A DNA stretch of 64,000 bases from an uncultured Pelagibacteraceae bacterium (GCA_902567785.1 CACFOR010000005.1:1-64000), one strand, 5' to 3'. Shown: positions 53,809-63,503, counted from the first letter of the stretch. The notes: generated from the sequence alone by a model not told the origin. Numbers and translations are program-made.

Positions 53809-55636
53809 TTTTGGAAAAGAATTAATTAAAAAAAAAATACCCTTAGTTTCTAATAGCCCCGGGGTGTACAGAATGCTTGATAAAAAAGGTCAAGTGCTCT
53901 ATGTAGGTAAAGCTAAAAATCTTCCTAATCGATTAAAAAGTTACGCTACAGATAAAAATCAAACAATACGAACTGAAAGAATGTTAGCCTTAACTAATAG
54001 TTTAGAAATAGTAACGACAAGCAGTGAGGCCGAGGCCTTGCTTTTAGAAGCAAATCTTATCAAAAAATTTAAACCAAAATTTAATGTTCTTCTAAGAGAC
54101 GATAAATCTTTTCCTTATATTTTTATAGAAAAAGATTGTGAGTGGCCTCAGTTATCAAAACATAGAGGGAAAAAAAATAAAAACGGTTATTACTTTGGTC
54201 CCTTTGCTTCTGCTGGCTCCGCTAATTGGACAATAAAAATTTTACAAAAAGTATTTTTGCTAAGAGTGTGTAATGATTCAGTTTTTAAAAATAGAAATAG
54301 GCCATGTATTCTTTATCAAATTAAAAGATGTGCAGCACCTTGCGTAAGTTACTTAAGTAAAAATGAATACTCTAAGCTTGTATCAGACGCAGTATTGTTT
54401 CTTTCAGGAAAGTCAAAAAGTATTCAAAAAAAATTATCTGCAGAAATGGAAAAAAGTAGTGCAAAAATGAATTATGAAAAAGCAGCTGTTTTAAGAGATA
54501 GAATAAAAGCATTAACTCAAATTCAATCTTCGCAAAATATAAGTTCTACAAATCTTGATAATGCAGACGTTATATCCATTTTTCAGGAAGCGGGCAAAAG
54601 CTGCATTCAAGTTTTCTTTTACAGATCAAAGCAAAATTGGGGCAACCAATCTTATTTCCCTTCTCATGACAAATCTCACACTGCTGAAGAAGTTCTAACT
54701 TCATTTATTACACAATTTTATGAAAATAAAAGTGTACCTGCTGAAATTTTACTGAATAAAAAAATTAATGATTTAAATTTGATAAAATCTGCACTTGAAA
54801 AAAAAGAGAAAAAATTCATATCAATAAAAGTTGCTACAAAAGGCAACGCTTTAAAGTTATTAAGAATGGCAGAAAAAAATGCGAAAGAGGCTTTGACTAG
54901 AAAAATATTTGAATCTGAAACTAATATTAAGCTTCTTGATCAAGTAGCTGATAAATTTAAATTAAATATATCACCAAGAACAGTTGAGGTATACGATAAT
55001 AGCCATATTCAAGGCTCTAGTTCTGTTGGTGCATTAATTACATTTGGTTCAGAAGGTTTTATTAAAAAACGATATAGAAAATTTAACATTAAAAATAAAG
55101 AACTTAAAAGTGGAGATGATTATGGAATGTTAAAAGAAGTATTTGAAAGAAGATTTTCTAAAATGATTAAAGGCAAGGTTTTAACTGATGTAATAATACC
55201 TGACTTGGTAATTATTGATGGTGGAAAAGGTCAATATTCGGTTAGTAGAAAAATCTTAGATGAGCATGGTTTTCATGATATTCCAATAATAGCTATTGCT
55301 AAGGGGAAAAATAGAAATAAGGGCGATGAAACTTTTGTATATCAAAACAATACTTTTAAATTAAATAAAAGAGAACCTTTGTTGTTTTTTCTACAAAGAT
55401 TAAGAGATGAAGCTCATAGGTTTGCGGTAAGCAGTCATAGAATGAGAAGAAAGAAAAATTTGACAAAATCTTTGTTAGATCAAATAAATGGTATTGGTAG
55501 AACAAGAAAGCGATCTTTATTAAACTATTTTGGTTCTGCAAAAGCAGTTGAATCTGCTAGTTTTGATGATTTAAAAAAGGTAGAAGGTATAGAAACTTCA
55601 GTAGCTAAAAAAATACATGATTTTTTCCATAATTAA
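53795..55636 (+). CDS. uvrC: Excinuclease ABC subunit UvrC
   Basis: Makes both incisions in nucleotide excision repair. The N-terminal GIY-YIG nuclease reads [19 protein letters not shown] and makes the 3' cut. A Cys-rich segment ([16 protein letters not shown]), the UVR motif [14 protein letters not shown], the RNase H-like 5' nuclease ([26 protein letters not shown]) and C-terminal helix-hairpin-helix repeats ([28 protein letters not shown]) follow. Length 613 is standard. Its neighbour pgsA starts 5 bases later. Confidence 0.97.
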   Translation: MRDLDFGKELIKKKIPLVSNSPGVYRMLDKKGQVLYVGKAKNLPNRLKSYATDKNQTIRTERMLALTNSLEIVTTSSEAEALLLEANLIKKFKPKFNVLLRDDKSFPYIFIEKDCEWPQLSKHRGKKNKNGYYFGPFASAGSANWTIKILQKVFLLRVCNDSVFKNRNRPCILYQIKRCAAPCVSYLSKNEYSKLVSDAVLFLSGKSKSIQKKLSAEMEKSSAKMNYEKAAVLRDRIKALTQIQSSQNISSTNLDNADVISIFQEAGKSCIQVFFYRSKQNWGNQSYFPSHDKSHTAEEVLTSFITQFYENKSVPAEILLNKKINDLNLIKSALEKKEKKFISIKVATKGNALKLLRMAEKNAKEALTRKIFESETNIKLLDQVADKFKLNISPRTVEVYDNSHIQGSSSVGALITFGSEGFIKKRYRKFNIKNKELKSGDDYGMLKEVFERRFSKMIKGKVLTDVIIPDLVIIDGGKGQYSVSRKILDEHGFHDIPIIAIAKGKNRNKGDETFVYQNNTFKLNKREPLLFFLQRLRDEAHRFAVSSHRMRRKKNLTKSLLDQINGIGRTRKRSLLNYFGSAKAVESASFDDLKKVEGIETSVAKKIHDFFHN

Positions 55637-55641
55637 AAAAT

Positions 55642-56211
55642 ATGAAACTTAAAATACCAAACATTTTAACTATAGGTAGAATTATTTTAGTTCCAATATT
55701 TATTGGGACTTTTTATTTACCTGGAGCTATGGGAGATTGGATTCCTTTTTTTATATTTCTGTTGGCAAGTTTTACAGATTTTTTGGATGGACTGTTGGCG
55801 AGACTATATAAGGAAGAATCAAAATTGGGAGAACTTTTAGATCCCGTTGCTGACAAGATTATTATAGCTAGTGCATTAGTTTTATTAATAATGGATGATA
55901 CTATAAAAAATTTTGAAGTTATCGCTGCAATTATTATAATGATAAGAGAAATATTAATTTCTGGATTAAGAGAATTTTTGGCTAAAGTTCAGGTTGCTGT
56001 GCCAGTAACAAAATTAGCCAAATATAAAACTTTTATTCAAATGTTCTCAATTGCTATTTTGCTAACAGGTGAAAGTGGAAGCAATATAATAAGTTTTGGA
56101 AATTATAATGCGCACTCTATAGGAATTATTTTTTTATGGCTTGCAGCTTTTCTTACAATATATACCGGATATGATTATGTAAGAAAAAAAATACACCATG
56201 CAATAGATTAA
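55642..56211 (+). CDS. pgsA: CDP-diacylglycerol--glycerol-3-phosphate phosphatidyltransferase PgsA
   Basis: Membrane enzyme making phosphatidylglycerol phosphate. The CDP-alcohol phosphotransferase motif with three aspartates is clear in DFLDGLLARLY followed by GELLDPVADKI. About five membrane segments in 189 residues. The uvrC-pgsA pairing is common in proteobacteria. It ends two bases before the convergent ilvE stop. Confidence 0.95.
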   Translation: MKLKIPNILTIGRIILVPIFIGTFYLPGAMGDWIPFFIFLLASFTDFLDGLLARLYKEESKLGELLDPVADKIIIASALVLLIMDDTIKNFEVIAAIIIMIREILISGLREFLAKVQVAVPVTKLAKYKTFIQMFSIAILLTGESGSNIISFGNYNAHSIGIIFLWLAAFLTIYTGYDYVRKKIHHAID

Positions 56212-56213
56212 TA

Positions 56214-57101
56214 TTAGGCAGCTGTTTTTTTTCTAACTAGTGCCTGGTAACTCTTTGACAAATCTTTAATTAGATCACAAACTGAAAAGTTATATTTATC
56301 AATTTGAGATACGGGAGTAACTTCTGCTGCAGTTCCTGTAAGGAAGCATCCAACAAAATTTTCCATTTCTTCAGGCTTAATTTTTCTTTCAATAATTTTT
56401 ATACCTTTTGATTTTGCAATTTCTATTACACATCTTCTTGTTATACCGTTTAAAAATGAGTCAGGTATAGGTGTATGCAATTCATTTGATTTGTTTTTAA
56501 AAAAAATATTCGCTCCTGTTGCTTCAGCAATATTTCCTTGATAATCAAGCATAAGAGAATCGGTAAAGCCTTTTTTTTCTGCCTCATGTTTTGATAAAGT
56601 ACAAATCATATACAAACCTGAAGCTTTAGTATCCCAAGGTATAGTGTCAGGAGCCGGTCTTTTCCATTTAGAAATATCTAGCTTTATACCCTTTAATTTA
56701 AGATTGGGATCAAAATACGATCCCCATTCCCAAGCAGCAATAGCTACATGAATTTTAGTTTTTTGTGCTGATATAGCCATCATTTCGCTTCCTCTCCAAG
56801 TCACAGGTCTAACATAACCATCTTTTACTTTTTGAATCGCAACTATTTCTTTGCAAGCTTTATTTAGAGTTTTTTGATCATATGGGATTTTGAAACCCAA
56901 TCTTGAAGCAGAATGAAATAATCTTTCAGTGTGCTCCTCGAGTTTAAATATTTCCCCATCATAAACTCTTTCACCCTCAAAAACACAACTCGCATAGTGT
57001 AATCCATGACTTAAAACATGAATTTTCACATCAGACCAATTTACTGCCTGTCCATTAAACCAGATTTTTCCCGATCTTTTGTCAAAAGGTATGGGTTCCA
57101 T
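56214..57101 (-). CDS. ilvE: Branched-chain amino acid aminotransferase IlvE
   Basis: Fold type IV PLP aminotransferase for Leu, Ile and Val. It has KIWFNGQAVNWSDVKIHVLSHGLHYASCVFEGERVY (abridged), the PLP lysine Lys159 in WDTKASGLYM, LDYQGNIAEATGANIFF and FLTGTAAEVTPV. Length 295 fits. It is divergent from marR across 93 bases holding a likely promoter with an operator palindrome. Confidence 0.95.
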   Translation of the reverse strand: MEPIPFDKRSGKIWFNGQAVNWSDVKIHVLSHGLHYASCVFEGERVYDGEIFKLEEHTERLFHSASRLGFKIPYDQKTLNKACKEIVAIQKVKDGYVRPVTWRGSEMMAISAQKTKIHVAIAAWEWGSYFDPNLKLKGIKLDISKWKRPAPDTIPWDTKASGLYMICTLSKHEAEKKGFTDSLMLDYQGNIAEATGANIFFKNKSNELHTPIPDSFLNGITRRCVIEIAKSKGIKIIERKIKPEEMENFVGCFLTGTAAEVTPVSQIDKYNFSVCDLIKDLSKSYQALVRKKTAA

Positions 57102-57124
57102 AATAAAAAATTTACTTATCTTAA

Positions 57125-57153
57125 TTGATTTATTTAGTTCAAAAAAGTATCTA
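57125..57153 (+). promoter_or_regulatory. Promoter of the marR-ompR-envZ operon
   Basis: TTGATT (57125-57130) and TATCTA (57148-57153) are separated by 17 bases, about 40 bases before the marR ATG. The -10 element forms the left arm of the palindrome at 57148-57166. Confidence 0.55.
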
Positions 57154-57166
57154 TCTTAGGTAGATA
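57148..57166. promoter_or_regulatory. 19-bp near-perfect palindrome, probable MarR-family operator
   Basis: TATCTATCTTAGGTAGATA is a palindrome around the central T with only one mismatched pair. MarR dimers usually bind palindromes of 16-20 bp, often in their own promoters. It covers the -10 element of the marR promoter and lies in the divergent ilvE-marR gap, so autorepression, and possibly control of ilvE, is the simplest reading. Confidence 0.5.
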
Positions 57167-57194
57167 TGTCAATATAGCTGACCCAAAACAAATT

Positions 57195-57632
57195 ATGAGA
57201 GATTTATTATATTTAAAAGATGATCAGATTAAGGATTTTATTGAAGAAATATTTTATGCATATAGAGAAACTTATTCCGATCCAAAGAAAATCTTAAAAA
57301 AATACTCTTTTGGGACAGCTCATCACAGAGCTATACACTTGATCGAAAGACACGAAGGTCTCACTGTTTCAGAACTTTTAAGCAGGTTAAAAATCACAAA
57401 ACAGAGCTTAAATAGAGTTTTAAGAGACTTAATAAACAACAAAACTATTATCTTAAAAAAGGGAGAAGTAGACTCAAGACATAGGCAAATCTTCTTAAAT
57501 GAAAAAGGTAAAAAACTTTTTGAAGAAATTTTTTTAGAACAAAAAAAAAGAATTTATAATGCTTTTAAAAATTCTGATTCAGATTCTGTAATAAAATTTA
57601 AAAAAGTTTTAAAAAAAATTATCAATGAATAA
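57195..57632 (+). CDS. MarR-family transcriptional regulator
   Basis: A 145-residue winged-helix regulator: FGTAHHRAIHLIERHEGLTVSELLSRLKITKQSLNRVLRDLI (abridged) is the recognition region, and DSRHRQIFLNEKGKKLF the wing. Alphaproteobacteria often have a MarR gene directly before an OmpR-type response regulator (petP-petR in Rhodobacter), as here. It overlaps the next gene by 8 bases. The ligand is unknown. Confidence 0.85.
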   Translation: MRDLLYLKDDQIKDFIEEIFYAYRETYSDPKKILKKYSFGTAHHRAIHLIERHEGLTVSELLSRLKITKQSLNRVLRDLINNKTIILKKGEVDSRHRQIFLNEKGKKLFEEIFLEQKKRIYNAFKNSDSDSVIKFKKVLKKIINE

Positions 57633-58302
57633 AAATATTTTTCACATATTAGTCGTTGATGATGATGATAGAATAAGAGAGTTAGTAGAAGAATATCTTG
57701 AAGAAAATGATTTTATGATCACTACTGCAATAAATGCATTGGATGCAAAAAAAAAGATGGATATAATAAAATTTGATATAATAATTTTAGATATAATGAT
57801 GCCGGGAGAAAGCGGTCTATCTTTGACAAAAGAGATCAAAAAAAATAATTCAACTCCAATAATACTGCTTACTGCTAAAGGAGAAGCTAAAGATCGAATC
57901 CAAGGACTTGAATTTGGTGCGGACGATTATCTCGGAAAACCTTTTGAACCCAAAGAGTTACTATTAAGAATTAACAATATATTAAACAAAACTCATATAC
58001 CCAGTTTACCAAATGAAATTAATGTTGGAAATGCAGTAATAAATTTAAAAAAACTACATATTAAAATTAATAATAAAACTATAAAAATCAATCCGCAGGA
58101 AAAAAAAGTTTTAGAAAAAATGCTTGAAGTACCAGGAAAAGTTTTTTCTAGAAATGATATAGGAAAAATCATTAATATCTCTAAAGAGAGAACAATTGAT
58201 GTTATGATTACGAGACTTAGACAAAAAATTGAATCTAATCCAAAAAATCCGAAATATTTACAAACAATAAGAGGATCTGGCTATGTTTTATGGATTGAAT
58301 AA
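57625..58302 (+). CDS. OmpR/PetR-type response regulator
   Basis: A 225-residue two-domain regulator. The receiver has VVDDDDRIREL, the phosphate acceptor Asp56 in DIIILDIMMPGESG, LLTAKGEAKDRIQGLEFGADDYLGKPF (abridged) with the conserved Lys. The C-terminal winged helix has SRNDIGKIINISKERTIDVMITRLRQKIE and IRGSGYVL. It is OmpR-class and pairs with the kinase whose start overlaps it by 20 bases. Confidence 0.92.
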   Translation: MNKNIFHILVVDDDDRIRELVEEYLEENDFMITTAINALDAKKKMDIIKFDIIILDIMMPGESGLSLTKEIKKNNSTPIILLTAKGEAKDRIQGLEFGADDYLGKPFEPKELLLRINNILNKTHIPSLPNEINVGNAVINLKKLHIKINNKTIKINPQEKKVLEKMLEVPGKVFSRNDIGKIINISKERTIDVMITRLRQKIESNPKNPKYLQTIRGSGYVLWIE

Positions 58303-59599
58303 TTTTGCAAAAAAAATTTTACCAAAAGGACTTTTTTATAGATCCTTAATAATTGTAGCAACCCCAATAATTTTGCTTCAAATAATTATCACGGTAGTTT
58401 TTTTTGATAGTCTCTGGATAAAGGCTAACAAAGGAATGACTCGATCTTTAGTTAGTGAAGTACAAACTATGTTCGATATTTATCAAAATAGTGATGAGAA
58501 TGGTCAACAATCAATTGTAAATTTGTACCATAAGAATTTTGATTTTGTTATTGCTTTTAAAGAAAATGAAATTTTACCAACAAAAAAATCGGAAAGGTGG
58601 TTTAGTCCTATTGATAGAAGTTTGAGAAGAGAATTAAAGCCTACTTTTGATTTATATTGGTTTGATACGACATCGTACAAAGAATTGGTAGACTTAAGAA
58701 TACAATATGAAGATGGTACGCTGCAGATACTTGTTCCAAAAAATAAAATTGCTCCCTCATCTGCTCGTATTTTTGCTTTATGGATAACTTTGCCTGGCTT
58801 TCTTTTAATAACAATTGCTATTATTTTTTTGAAAAATCAAACTAGACCAATAATAAAATTATCACAAGCAGCTGAAAAATTTGGTAAGGGAGAATATCTT
58901 AAGGAATTTAGACCATCCGGAGCGAAAGAAATAAGGCAAGCGGCATATGAATTTGACAGAATGCGAAAAAGAATCTCTGTACACTTAAATCAAAGATCAG
59001 AAATGCTATCTGGTATAAGTCATGATTTAAGAACACCACTTACAAGACTTAAATTACAGCTGGCTCTATTAAAACAACAAGACTTAGCAAAAAAAATGGG
59101 TGAAGATATAGAAGAGATGGAAAGAATGCTTAACGAATATTTAGAATTTTCAAGAAACCAAAAAAGTGAAGAAACAGAAACGGCAAGTATAAGTGATTTA
59201 ATTTCTGAAATTGTTAAAAAATATTATGGAAAGCAAATAGAGACAAGCTTTGAAAATGATGTACAAATTAATATTCGTCCAAACGCAATAAAAAGGTGTC
59301 TTACAAATTTGATAGATAATGGACTCTGTTATGGAAAAATGGTGAAAATTAGTACAAAGGAAACAGTTAGAGATTTAATAATTTTTGTTGATGATGACGG
59401 CCCAGGTATTCCAGAAAAAGAATATTTAAATGTATTAAAACCATTTTACAGAATTGATCAAAGCAGAAGTCAGAATAAATCAGGAGTAGGTCTAGGACTT
59501 TCTATAGCGAATGATATAATACATGGTCATGGTGGAAAAATTTTATTTGAAAAGAGTCCTTTGAATGGATTGAGAGTTAAGATTTCTTTGCCTTTTTAG
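58283..59599 (+). CDS. EnvZ-like sensor histidine kinase
   Basis: A 438-residue inner-membrane kinase. Two membrane segments (about 21-42 and 163-183) frame a periplasmic domain of about 120 residues. A HAMP domain and the dimerisation helix follow, with phospho-acceptor His247 in SGISHDLRTPLTRLK, then the ATPase with NLIDNGLCYG, DDDGPGIPE and GVGLGLSIANDIIHGHGG. The layout matches EnvZ. Its signal is not known; osmolarity or membrane state is a guess from the family. The 3' end overlaps the convergent small gene by 23 bases. Confidence 0.9.
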   Translation: MFYGLNNFAKKILPKGLFYRSLIIVATPIILLQIIITVVFFDSLWIKANKGMTRSLVSEVQTMFDIYQNSDENGQQSIVNLYHKNFDFVIAFKENEILPTKKSERWFSPIDRSLRRELKPTFDLYWFDTTSYKELVDLRIQYEDGTLQILVPKNKIAPSSARIFALWITLPGFLLITIAIIFLKNQTRPIIKLSQAAEKFGKGEYLKEFRPSGAKEIRQAAYEFDRMRKRISVHLNQRSEMLSGISHDLRTPLTRLKLQLALLKQQDLAKKMGEDIEEMERMLNEYLEFSRNQKSEETETASISDLISEIVKKYYGKQIETSFENDVQINIRPNAIKRCLTNLIDNGLCYGKMVKISTKETVRDLIIFVDDDGPGIPEKEYLNVLKPFYRIDQSRSQNKSGVGLGLSIANDIIHGHGGKILFEKSPLNGLRVKISLPF

Positions 59600-59831
59600 T
59601 CTTTTTTTTTAACTTTTTTGATTTAATTGTTTTAATTTCTCTGAAAAGCTTTTCGGTCATTTTCTTTTGAACCTCAAATTCTTCTCTAGAAACAAGATTT
59701 AGTTTATTTACAATAATTTCTGCTTTCAATTTTATTGATTCTTCTACCTCTTTTTTTAAATCTTTAGAGGTAAATAAACCTTTTTCAATTAATTCTACTA
59801 TATTTCTTAATAACCTATTATACTTTTCCAT
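59577..59831 (-). CDS. BMFP/UbiK-like small coiled-coil protein
   Basis: 84 residues: RNIVELIEKGLFTSKDLKKEVEESIKLKAEIIVNKLNLVSREEFEVQKKMTEKL (abridged) is the membrane fusogenic BMFP domain, followed by a lysine-rich tail. UbiK of E. coli is an accessory factor for ubiquinone synthesis. It lies divergent to lgt, a neighbourhood common in alphaproteobacteria. Confidence 0.75.
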   Translation of the reverse strand: MEKYNRLLRNIVELIEKGLFTSKDLKKEVEESIKLKAEIIVNKLNLVSREEFEVQKKMTEKLFREIKTIKSKKLKKKTKKAKKS

Positions 59832-59891
59832 ATATTTTTAAATATGTTTAAGATATTTTAATTCAATTATTAAATAAATCTTTTTTTTAAA

Positions 59892-60701
59892 ATGATTGTC
59901 CATAACTTTAACCCAATTATGATTGATTTAGGCATCTTTCAAATTAAGTGGTATTCTATGGCTTATATACTAGGAATAGCTGTTGGTTGGATATATGCAA
60001 ATAGAATAATTAAATCAAGTGCAATAAATAATTATAATTTTCATCAAATTAAAAAATCTGATTTTGACAATCTGATAATTTATTTAGTTTTGGGCATAAT
60101 AATTGGTGGCCGATTAGGGTATATATTATTTTATAATCTTACTTATTACTTTAATAATTTTCTAGAAATTTTCAAAATCTGGGAAGGTGGAATGTCTTTC
60201 CATGGTGGTTTATTAGGAGTAATAATATCAATTTTATATTTTTCAAAAAAAACAAATACCAATTTTTTTAAGTATGCAGATATTATATGTTGTGTAGCTC
60301 CTATTGGTATTTTTTTAGGTAGGATAGCTAACTTCATAAATGGTGAACTCTACGGAAAAATTTCTAATGTTCCTTGGGCTATAATTTTTCCAAATGGAGG
60401 AAATGTTTCTAGACACCCATCTCAGCTTTATGAGGCTATGTTAGAGGGTATTTTGTTATTTATTTTGGTTAATTTTTTAGCTTTAAAAAAAAATTTAATA
60501 GTTAAAACTGGGTATGTTTCAAGTTTTTTTTTAATTTCATATTCTATTTTAAGAATATTATCAGAAAATTTTAGAGAACCAGACCATCATATTGGTTATC
60601 TTTTCAATTATTTTTCAATGGGAACACTACTTAGTATTTTAACTCTAGCGGGTGGTTTTTTAATTATCTTTTTTATAAAAAAAAATGCACAAAATAATTA
60701 A
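59892..60701 (+). CDS. lgt: Prolipoprotein diacylglyceryl transferase Lgt
   Basis: Inner-membrane enzyme adding diacylglycerol to the lipobox cysteine of prolipoproteins such as BamD. Seven or so membrane segments; GGRLGYILFYN, WEGGMSFHGGLLG and the Lgt signature GRIANFINGELYGK are present, then RHPSQLYEA. Length 269 is normal. The next gene starts inside its last 17 bases. Confidence 0.95.
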   Translation: MIVHNFNPIMIDLGIFQIKWYSMAYILGIAVGWIYANRIIKSSAINNYNFHQIKKSDFDNLIIYLVLGIIIGGRLGYILFYNLTYYFNNFLEIFKIWEGGMSFHGGLLGVIISILYFSKKTNTNFFKYADIICCVAPIGIFLGRIANFINGELYGKISNVPWAIIFPNGGNVSRHPSQLYEAMLEGILLFILVNFLALKKNLIVKTGYVSSFFLISYSILRILSENFREPDHHIGYLFNYFSMGTLLSILTLAGGFLIIFFIKKNAQNN

Positions 60702-61749
60702 TATATTAAAAGAAAAAAAATCTATACCATTAGATCAATTTATTAACATTTCTCTTTACGATAAAAAATTTGGTTATTACATGAAAAATAATCCCTTTGG
60801 AAAGGATGGGGACTTTATTACTTCATCCCAAATTTCAAATCTTTTCGGGGAAATGTTAGCTGTATGGTGTGTATCTTTTTGGGAAAATATAGGAAGACCT
60901 AAGAAAGTTTTATTAGTTGAACTAGGCCCCGGAGATGGGACATTATGCAAAAATTTACTTAATACTTTTAAACAATTCAAAGATTTTTATGATTCTTTTG
61001 AAATAAATTTGCTAGAAATAAGCGACAAGCTGAAAAAAATTCAAAAAAAAAATATTAAAAATAAAAAAGTTAAATGGATAAAAAAAATAAATCAAATTAA
61101 TTCTGGGCCAGTAATTTTCTTAGGTAATGAATTTTTTGATTCATTACCAATAAAACAGATATATAAAAATAAAAAATTATTCTTTGAAAAATATGTAACC
61201 TTATCAAAGGACAAAAAAAAAATAAAATTTTTACATAAGAAAGCAAATAGGAATTTAGTAAAAAGTATAAGAAATTTAAATTTAATATCTACAGGAAACA
61301 CTATTGAATACCCAATAGAAGCAATAAAACTTCTTAAAGATATCTCAAAAAAAATTAATAAATATGATGGAGGACTTCTAACTTTTGATTATGGATATAC
61401 AATAAATAAAAACCAAAATACTTTACAGTCAGTTAAAAAACATAAATACTTACATGTTTTCAATAAACCTGGTTACTCAGATATTACTTCGCATATTAAT
61501 TTTAAATTGTTTCATCAAATATTGAATAAAAACAATCTTAATGTAAAAAAAATAGTATACCAAAGTGAGTTCTTAAAAAAAATTGGTATTTTAGAAAGAG
61601 CAAATATTTTATCTCAAAAAATGACTTTCAAAGAAAAAGCAAATATGTTTTATAGATTAAAAAGATTATTAGATTCTAAAGAAATGGGTAATCTTTTTAA
61701 AGTTATGTTTGCACAAAAAAAAGGTAGAAATTTTTCTTTAGGTTTTTGA
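60685..61749 (+). CDS. midA: SAM-dependent methyltransferase of the MidA/NDUFAF7 family
   Basis: Relatives dimethylate an arginine in a respiratory complex I subunit and help assemble it. Visible are SIPLDQFINISLYDKKFGYYM, GDFITSSQISNLFGEMLAVW, the SAM motif VELGPGDGTL, GNEFFDSLPIKQ and LLTFDYGY. Length 354 is typical. It commonly lies between lgt and pgeF in alphaproteobacteria. The substrate is inferred from the family. Confidence 0.88.
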   Translation: MHKIINILKEKKSIPLDQFINISLYDKKFGYYMKNNPFGKDGDFITSSQISNLFGEMLAVWCVSFWENIGRPKKVLLVELGPGDGTLCKNLLNTFKQFKDFYDSFEINLLEISDKLKKIQKKNIKNKKVKWIKKINQINSGPVIFLGNEFFDSLPIKQIYKNKKLFFEKYVTLSKDKKKIKFLHKKANRNLVKSIRNLNLISTGNTIEYPIEAIKLLKDISKKINKYDGGLLTFDYGYTINKNQNTLQSVKKHKYLHVFNKPGYSDITSHINFKLFHQILNKNNLNVKKIVYQSEFLKKIGILERANILSQKMTFKEKANMFYRLKRLLDSKEMGNLFKVMFAQKKGRNFSLGF

Positions 61750-62513
61750 ATATGTTTTTCTCAAAAAAATTAAAAAAATTTAAAAATATAAAACATTGTT
61801 TTTTTTCTAGAAAAAATGGTGTTTCAAGCGGATTTTATAAAAGTTTGAATTGTGGAATAGGATCCGGTGATAAAAGAGATAATGTTTATAAAAATCTAGA
61901 AATTGTAAGTAAAAATATTTCTTGTGACAAAGATTCCTTAATAACTTTAAATCAAAAACATTCTGATAAGGTTATTCATTTTGAAAATAAATCTTCAATA
62001 AAAGATAAATTAGTTGGGGATGCTATTGTATCTGAGAAAAAAAATATTGGAATTGGTATACTAACTGCTGATTGTGTGCCTATTCTTTTTTATGACCCTA
62101 GTAAAAAAATAATTGGTTGTGCTCATGCTGGCTGGAAAGGTGCTTTAAAAGGAATAATCAAAAATACTATAAAAAAATTTAATCAATTAAATTCCAATAA
62201 TAGTGATTTAATTGCTGTGGTTGGACCTTGCATTAACAAGAAAAACTATGAAGTAAATGAAGATTTTCTAGAAAAATTTATCAAACAAGATATTAAAAAT
62301 GAAATTTTTTTTGAAAAAAAAGATAATGGAAAATATATTTTTGATTTAAGAGCTTTTGTAAATAAAGAAATATTTAGTTTAAATGTTAAAAATGTAGAAA
62401 ATCTGGAAATGGACACTTTTTCTGAAAAAGAGTTTTTTTATAGCTATAGAAGATCTTGCCTTAACAAAGAACAAGATTATGGAAGGTGTATTTCTGTCAT
62501 ATTAATGACTTAA
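61746..62513 (+). CDS. pgeF: Peptidoglycan editing factor PgeF (laccase-domain, YfiH family)
   Basis: In E. coli this copper/zinc protein corrects muropeptides carrying L-Ser in place of L-Ala. The metal site is visible in NQKHSDKV (His), TADCVPILFYD (Cys) and GCAHAGWKG (His), followed by GPCINKKNYEV and SYRRS near the end. Length 255 is standard. The ATG overlaps midA by four bases. It sits with another cell wall-linked gene, lgt, in one transcript. Confidence 0.92.
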   Translation: MNMFFSKKLKKFKNIKHCFFSRKNGVSSGFYKSLNCGIGSGDKRDNVYKNLEIVSKNISCDKDSLITLNQKHSDKVIHFENKSSIKDKLVGDAIVSEKKNIGIGILTADCVPILFYDPSKKIIGCAHAGWKGALKGIIKNTIKKFNQLNSNNSDLIAVVGPCINKKNYEVNEDFLEKFIKQDIKNEIFFEKKDNGKYIFDLRAFVNKEIFSLNVKNVENLEMDTFSEKEFFYSYRRSCLNKEQDYGRCISVILMT

Positions 62514-62531
62514 TTAAATGTTTTAATTAAT

Positions 62532-62559
62532 TTGAAAAAGTTAATTAAAGTTGTATAAA
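62532..62559 (+). promoter_or_regulatory. Promoter of prs, predicting a nearly leaderless mRNA
   Basis: TTGAAA (62532-62537) and TATAAA (62554-62559) are separated by 16 bases. The start would fall around 62565-62567, only 3-5 bases before the prs ATG at 62570. Confidence 0.45.
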
Positions 62560-62569
62560 CAACTAATCT

Positions 62570-63502
62570 ATGAAAGTTCTTGCTGGAACAAGTAATTTAA
62601 AATTGTGTAAGGAAATAGCAAGACAACTCAAACTAAAATTAGTTAATTCAAATATTAGAAGATTTGCTGACGGGGAAGTTTACATAGAAATCAATGAAAA
62701 TATTAGAGGTAATAGTATTTTTGTTGTTCAGTCTACTTCCAATCCAGCTAATGATAATCTAATGGAACTTTTAATTTGTATTGACGCACTAAGAAGATCT
62801 TCAGCTAAAAATATAACAGCTGTTATTCCTTATTTTGGATACGCCAGACAAGATAGAAAAGTAGTTCCGAGAACTGCCATTTCAGCAAAATTAGTTTCAA
62901 ACTTAATAACAAATGCAGGAGCCAACAGAATTTTAAGTGTTGACTTGCATGCAGGGCAAATTCAAGGTTTTTTTGATATTCCTGTAGACAACCTATTTGC
63001 CACTCCAATTTTCGCAAGATACATAAAAAACAAAATGAAACTAAGCAATCTAATTGTCGTTTCGCCAGATGTAGGTGGTGTGGAAAGAACAAGAGCTCTT
63101 AGTAGAAGACTTAACTCTAGTATTGCTATTATAGATAAAAGAAGACCAGCACCAGGAAAATCAGAAGTAATGAATATCGTAGGAAATGTAAAAAATAAAA
63201 ACTGTGTAATTGTTGATGACATTATAGACTCGGGAGGAACCATCGTAAATGCTGCTAAAGCTTTAAAAGATAAAGGTGCAAAAGATGTATATGTATTTAT
63301 TACTCATGCTGTATTAAGCGGAGAAGCGGTAGAAAAAATTGAAAAATCTAAAATAAAAAAATTAATAACCACAGACACTATTGATAACTCAAAAAAAGTT
63401 GTAAATAGCAAAAAGATAGAAGTAATTTCAATCGCTCCCATGATTTCTGAAGCAATGAAGAGAATTTCAAATTCTACATCAGTTTCTAGCCTTTTTAAAT
63501 AA
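62570..63502 (+). CDS. prs: Ribose-phosphate pyrophosphokinase (PRPP synthase)
   Basis: Makes PRPP for purine, pyrimidine, His and Trp synthesis. It shows FADGEVYIEINENIRG, YFGYARQDRKVVPRTAIS (flexible loop and ATP site), DLHAGQIQGFFDIPVDN, and the PRPP loop VIVDDIIDSGGTI. Length 310 is standard. It is followed by the L25 gene as in many alphaproteobacteria. Confidence 0.97.
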   Translation: MKVLAGTSNLKLCKEIARQLKLKLVNSNIRRFADGEVYIEINENIRGNSIFVVQSTSNPANDNLMELLICIDALRRSSAKNITAVIPYFGYARQDRKVVPRTAISAKLVSNLITNAGANRILSVDLHAGQIQGFFDIPVDNLFATPIFARYIKNKMKLSNLIVVSPDVGGVERTRALSRRLNSSIAIIDKRRPAPGKSEVMNIVGNVKNKNCVIVDDIIDSGGTIVNAAKALKDKGAKDVYVFITHAVLSGEAVEKIEKSKIKKLITTDTIDNSKKVVNSKKIEVISIAPMISEAMKRISNSTSVSSLFK

Positions 63503-63503
63503 T

